Of a DNA stretch of 64,000 nt, positions 60,292 to 64,000 are shown piece after piece. The notes under the pieces are model-generated. The model was not told the DNA's origin. It ran no database searches and was given only the letters and a program-made list of their open reading frames with translations. Position 1 is the first letter of the stretch. Each line of letters begins with the position of its first letter. The position numbers and the translations under genes are program-made. The DNA is from Clostridiales bacterium (GTDB taxonomy: Bacteria > Bacillota > Clostridia > Oscillospirales > Oscillospiraceae), in assembly GCA_902362775.1 (NCBI GenBank), contig CABIXV010000005.1:158079-222078 (forward strand), in the 5' to 3' direction.

Positions 60292-62802
60292 TTACTCCTG
60301 ATTGACGGGGGACTGCTCATTCTCGTCCGCCTGCTCCTCCCGCTCGGTGAGGGCCAGGGAGATGACCTGATCCCCCTCCTCCTTGAAGCGCATGACGATG
60401 ACGCCCTGGGTAGCCCGGCCGGCGGTGCGGATGGCATCCACATGAGTACGGATCAGGATGCCGCTCTGGGTGACCAGCAGCAGGTCCTCTGAGCCGTCCA
60501 CTACCTTGACGCCCACCACAGGCCCGGTCTTTTCGGTAACCATATAGTTTTTGATGCCGATGCCGCCCCGGTTCGTGATCCGGTACTCCTCCACCGGGGT
60601 CCGCTTGCCATAGCCCTTTTCTGTAATGGATAGGAGGCATTTGCCCTCGGCAGCACGGGCGGCCCCTACCACATAGTCCCCATCCCGAAGGCGGATGCCC
60701 CGGACGCCCACAGCGTCCCGGCCCATAGCCCGAACGTCGTTCTCGTCAAAGCAAACGGCCATACCGTCGTGGGTGGCGATGAGGATATTCTGCTTTCCGT
60801 CAGTCTCTCGGACGGAGATCAACTCATCCCCCTCGTCCAGCCGGAGAGCCCGGATGCCACTGGCCCGAATATTTTTCAGCGCGGAGGCAGCCAGACGCTT
60901 TACTGTGCCGTTCCGGGTGACCATAAACAGGTATACCTCGTCCTCGGTGAAGTCCCGGAAGTGGACCATGGTCTGAATCCGCTCTCCCTGCTCCACCTGG
61001 AGGATATTGACGATATTGGTCCCCTTGGCGGTCTTGCCGCTCTCTGGAATCTGGTAACCCTTCTTTCGGTAGACCTTGCCCGTGTCGGTAAAGAACAGGA
61101 TATAGTCATGGGTGGAGGCGGTAAACACATCCACCACATAGTCCTCCTCCCGTGTGGTGATCCCCTTCTTTCCCATTCCGCCCTTGGACTGGGCGGCGTA
61201 CTCGCTGACCGGGGTGCGCTTGATATAGCCCGCCTGGGTCAGGGTAAAGACACACTGCTCCTCCTCGATCAGGTCCTCAATGTCGATCTCGTCCTCTACA
61301 TCCTGGATCTCAGTGTACCGCACGTCTCCGTACTTGTCCCGGATGGCGGTCAGCTCGTCCTTGAGCACGCCCCGGAGCATCTCCTCGCTGGCCAGCAGGC
61401 GGTTGAAGTAGTCGATGCGCTTCTCAAGCTCCTCATATTCGTTTTGAAGCTTCTCCCGGTCCAAACCCTGCAGGGCCTTCAGCCGCATATCCAAAATGGC
61501 CTGGGCCTGAACATCGTCCAGGGAGAATCGGGTCATCAAGGCTTCTTTGGCGTCGTCATAGCGGGAGCGGATGATCTGGATGACCTCGTCAATGTTATCC
61601 TGGGCCACCAGCAGGCCCTCCAGCAGATGGGCCCGCTCCTGGGCTTTTTTCAGGTCGAAGCGGGTGCGGCGGATAATGACCTGCTCCTGATAGGAGATGT
61701 ACTCGTCCAAAATATGGCGCAGAGAGAGGATGCGGGGCTGGAGCTTGCCGTTGACCTCCACCAGGGCCAGCATATTGATAGCAAAGGTAGTCTGGAGTTG
61801 GGTCTGGGCAAACAGGCGGTTGAGCACCACCTGGGGGTTGGCATCCCGCTTTAGTTCAATGACAATACGCATCCCGTTCCGGTCGGATTCGTCCCGGATG
61901 TCGGAGATGCCTTCCAGCCGCTTGTCCTCCACCTGATCGGCCATGTTCTTGATCAGCATCCGCTTGTTGACCTGATAGGGGATCTCGGTGATGATGATGC
62001 GGGTGCGGTCCTTGCCAAACTCCTCAAACTCATGGCGGGCCCGGACCACCACCCGGCCCCGGCCGGTGGCATAGGCCGCCCGAATGCCGGACCGACCCAT
62101 GATGATGCCGTGGGTGGGGAAGTCGGGGCCCTTGATGTGCTCCATCAAATCGGAGAGGGTACACTCCGGGTCGTCCAGCACCCGAATGGTGGCGTCGATG
62201 ACCTCCTTCAGGTTGTGGGGAGGGATGTTGGTGGCCATGCCCACGGCAATGCCGGAGGAACCGTTGACCAGCAGGTTGGGGAAGCGGGAGGGGAGCACCT
62301 TGGGCTCCTTCCGGCTCTCGTCAAAGTTGGGGTCCCAGTCCACCGTGTCCTTTTCAATATCCCTCAGCATTTCGTCGGACAGCTTGGACATCCGGGCCTC
62401 GGTGTAACGGTAGGCAGCCGGGGGATCACCGTCGATGGAGCCGAAGTTACCGTGGCCGTCCACCAGCATATAGCGCATGGAGAAGTCCTGAGCCAGACGG
62501 ACCAGGGCGTCGTACACGGACTGGTCACCGTGGGGGTGGTACCGGCCCAGCACATCGCCCACGCAGGTGGCGGACTTCTTAAAGGGTTTATCCGCCGTCA
62601 AGTTATCCTCATACATGGCGTAGAGGATGCGGCGGTGGACGGGCTTCAGGCCGTCACGGACATCGGGCAGGGCCCGTCCCACGATGACGGACATGGCGTA
62701 TTCGATATAGGACTGTTCCATCTCCGGTACCAGGGGGGAGGTAACAATATGCTGGTCCGGGTAGCGGATCTCCTCGGGATCGTATTGTGGTTTTTTGCTC
62801 AT
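60292..62802 (-). CDS. gyrA: DNA gyrase subunit A
   Basis: An 836-residue GyrA. The winged-helix region shows [22 protein letters not shown] near residue 80 and the active-site Tyr in [10 protein letters not shown] near 122. The C-terminal pinwheel carries the gyrase-type box QSKGGMG near 535, which distinguishes it from ParC. The residue matching Ser83 of E. coli is Gln, while Asp87 is kept. AAGGAGG precedes the ATG. gyrB lies upstream. Confidence 0.97.
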   Translation of the reverse strand: MSKKPQYDPEEIRYPDQHIVTSPLVPEMEQSYIEYAMSVIVGRALPDVRDGLKPVHRRILYAMYEDNLTADKPFKKSATCVGDVLGRYHPHGDQSVYDALVRLAQDFSMRYMLVDGHGNFGSIDGDPPAAYRYTEARMSKLSDEMLRDIEKDTVDWDPNFDESRKEPKVLPSRFPNLLVNGSSGIAVGMATNIPPHNLKEVIDATIRVLDDPECTLSDLMEHIKGPDFPTHGIIMGRSGIRAAYATGRGRVVVRARHEFEEFGKDRTRIIITEIPYQVNKRMLIKNMADQVEDKRLEGISDIRDESDRNGMRIVIELKRDANPQVVLNRLFAQTQLQTTFAINMLALVEVNGKLQPRILSLRHILDEYISYQEQVIIRRTRFDLKKAQERAHLLEGLLVAQDNIDEVIQIIRSRYDDAKEALMTRFSLDDVQAQAILDMRLKALQGLDREKLQNEYEELEKRIDYFNRLLASEEMLRGVLKDELTAIRDKYGDVRYTEIQDVEDEIDIEDLIEEEQCVFTLTQAGYIKRTPVSEYAAQSKGGMGKKGITTREEDYVVDVFTASTHDYILFFTDTGKVYRKKGYQIPESGKTAKGTNIVNILQVEQGERIQTMVHFRDFTEDEVYLFMVTRNGTVKRLAASALKNIRASGIRALRLDEGDELISVRETDGKQNILIATHDGMAVCFDENDVRAMGRDAVGVRGIRLRDGDYVVGAARAAEGKCLLSITEKGYGKRTPVEEYRITNRGGIGIKNYMVTEKTGPVVGVKVVDGSEDLLLVTQSGILIRTHVDAIRTAGRATQGVIVMRFKEEGDQVISLALTEREEQADENEQSPVNQE

Positions 62803-62828
62803 GAATTTATTTCCTCCTTGTTAGAGGC

Positions 62829-62981
62829 TCATTTTCTCCTTCTGAGCCAGCCGCAGGCCACACCCGCCAGGGAACCCAGCAGGCAGGCCAGAGCGCAGAA
62901 CAGGGCAAATCCTGTCTCATAGGGATGGTACAGGTTGATGACGCACAGCAGGAACACCAGGCACAGCCAAAGCCGCCTCAC
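62829..62981 (-). CDS. Possible small membrane protein between gyrB and gyrA
   Basis: A frame of about 50 residues from a GTG at 62981: VRRLWLCLVFLLCVINLYHP, then a second hydrophobic segment CALACLLGSLAGVACGWL and RRRK. Two short membrane helices with a positive end look protein-like, but there is no good ribosome site and the start is unclear (a TTG at 63014 is also possible). Confidence 0.4.
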   Translation of the reverse strand: MRRLWLCLVFLLCVINLYHPYETGFALFCALACLLGSLAGVACGWLRRRK

Positions 62982-63000
62982 CCGAACCCACAGCAGGGTC

Positions 63001-63111
63001 TTAGAGTACGGCAAAGGTAAGGAACAAGACCAGCGCCAGGGAGGCGCCGTTGGGCGGTGTGACGGACTCCGTGCCGGGCAGGGGAGCTCCCAGCAAAATG
63101 ATATGCTCCAT
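63001..63111 (-). CDS. Possible 36-residue peptide after gyrB
   Basis: An ATG 1 nt after the gyrB stop starts MEHIILLGAPLPGTESVTPP and ends in a hydrophobic ASLALVLFLTFAVL. It may be a leader or a small membrane peptide, possibly once continuous with the frame at 62829 in another phase. Weak support. Confidence 0.35.
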   Translation of the reverse strand: MEHIILLGAPLPGTESVTPPNGASLALVLFLTFAVL

Positions 63112-63112
63112 A

Positions 63113-64000
63113 TCAATAGTCCAAATTGACGGCATATCTGGCGTTGCGCTCGATGAACTCCTTCCGGGGCTCCACCTTCTCACCCATCAGAATAGTAAAG
63201 GTCTCGTCGGCCTTAACGGCGTCGTCCAGCTCGATGCGGCGCAGGGTGCGCTTCTCCGGGTCCATGGTGGTCTCCCACAGCTCGTGGGGGTTCATCTCGC
63301 CCAAACCCTTGAAGCGGCTGATATCAATCTTTACATTGGGATTACCCCCCCGCATCTCGGCAGAGATGGCATCCCGCTCCTCATCGGAGAAGGCCACACG
63401 GGTGGTCTTGCCCCGTGTCAGCTTGTACAGGGGAGGGACGGCGGAGTAGACATACCCGTGCTCGATGAGGGGCCGCATGAAGCGGAAGAAGAAGGTGAGC
63501 AGCAGGGTGCGGATATGGGCGCCGTCCACGTCGGCATCGGCCATAATGATGACCTTGTGGTAGCGCAGCTTGCTCAAATCGAACTCCTCTCCGATGCCGG
63601 CACCCAGAGCGGTGATTACCGGGGTGAGCTTGTCGTTACCATATACCTTGTCCGCCCGGGCCTTCTCCACATTGAGCATCTTGCCCCATAGAGGGAGGAT
63701 CGCCTGGAAGCGGCTGTCCCGGCCCTGGGTGGCGGAGCCGCCGGCGGAGTCGCCCTCGACGATATAGATCTCGGTGAGCTCCGGGTTGGCCTCGTTGCAG
63801 TCCCGCAGCTTGTCCGGCATGGCCGCCCCGCCCAGGGCAGTCTTTCGGCGGATGGATTCTCTGGCCTTACGGGCGGCTTCTCTGGCCCGATTGGCAGTGA
63901 GGGCCTTATCCAGAATAGCCCGGCCCACAGCGGGGTTCTCCTCCAGATAGGTCTCCAGCTTTTCGGTGACAATGGCGTTGACCAGAGTACGCATCTCGCT
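63113..64000 (-). CDS. gyrB: DNA gyrase subunit B, 3' part (cut by the window edge)
   Basis: The C-terminal ~295 residues of GyrB. The TOPRIM domain has YIVEGDSAGGSA and the metal triad MADADVDGAHI; ISRFKGLGEMNPHELWETTMDP and the terminal RNARYAVNLDY identify gyrase B. The N-terminal ATPase half lies beyond base 64000. It leads gyrA on the same strand. Confidence 0.96.
   Translation of the reverse strand, partial: SEMRTLVNAIVTEKLETYLEENPAVGRAILDKALTANRAREAARKARESIRRKTALGGAAMPDKLRDCNEANPELTEIYIVEGDSAGGSATQGRDSRFQAILPLWGKMLNVEKARADKVYGNDKLTPVITALGAGIGEEFDLSKLRYHKVIIMADADVDGAHIRTLLLTFFFRFMRPLIEHGYVYSAVPPLYKLTRGKTTRVAFSDEERDAISAEMRGGNPNVKIDISRFKGLGEMNPHELWETTMDPEKRTLRRIELDDAVKADETFTILMGEKVEPRKEFIERNARYAVNLDY

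Noticed and set aside
1..64000. Prophage, integrative element or IS element
   Set aside because: No integrase, transposase, relaxase, terminase or structural phage gene is visible in any frame.
1..64000. tRNA or rRNA genes
   Set aside because: I saw no cloverleaf with a TTCGANNCC arm and CCA-proximal stem, and no conserved rRNA segments; a covariance-model scan could still find one I missed.

Overview
The window looks like chromosomal DNA of a GC-rich Gram-positive gut Clostridia, most like the Oscillospiraceae (Flavonifractor or Lawsonibacter type). This is inferred from gene order and content, not from a database match. The signs are T-box leaders on glyS and ileS, Firmicutes gene neighbourhoods (spoVB-like/mazG/hup/yabO; ymdB/yhaO/yhaN; ylmE/sepF/divIVA; miaA/hfq; miaB/mutS/mutL; rpsO/pnp; gyrB/gyrA), TTG and GTG starts behind AGGAGG sites, and many small ribbon-helix-helix and HTH proteins. 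I see no rRNA, tRNA, CRISPR array, intact IS element or prophage.

Layout. 1-5.4 kb (+): a less GC-rich catabolic block with a truncated SDR oxidoreductase, a nitrilase-family hydrolase, a full TRAP transporter and an HpcH/HpaI aldolase. 5.5-20.5 kb (-): an apbE/NusG-II/Gx-transporter triad, then S4 protein, HU, MazG and a SpoVB-like flippase, purine salvage (punA, mtaD), signal peptidase, YhaN/YhaO, YmdB and glycyl-tRNA synthetase with its T-box. 21-30 kb: divIVA, sepF, ylmE, an HlyD-like protein, hfq, miaA, two divergent regulator/small-protein pairs and mutL. 29-35.5 kb (-): a small membrane protein, an ATPase, mutS, miaB and an acetyltransferase. 36.4-42 kb (+): a four-gene cell-wall-like operon. 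42-45 kb: paired RHH genes, a glycosyltransferase and UDP-galactopyranose mutase. 45-56 kb (+): T-box/zinc-ribbon/ileS, an NhaC antiporter, a macro domain protein, rpsO, pnp and an LtaS-like enzyme. 56-64 kb: a MoxR/VWA pair, a DUF6442/XRE operon, rnhA, a SHOCT protein, gyrA and the 3' part of gyrB.

Two things stand out. First, the operon at 36.4-42.0 kb encodes an alanine-racemase-like protein without the PLP lysine, a D-aspartate-ligase-like ATP-grasp enzyme, an aspartate racemase, and one polypeptide joining a MurE-type ligase to a complete acetylglutamate-kinase domain. It looks like a system for activating D-amino acids and joining them to a muropeptide or similar acceptor. Second, glyS and hfq each have, just after the stop codon, a roughly 145-nt hairpin-rich element followed by a second copy of the gene's own last 61-87 nt including an in-frame stop. 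The two elements share layout and short conserved motifs but differ in stem sequence. This suggests an undescribed small element that targets or rebuilds gene 3' ends.

Other regulatory structure includes a 23-position long-range stem in the pnp leader, a structured rpsO leader and a 76-bp perfect-ended palindrome between the glyS T-box and its start codon.
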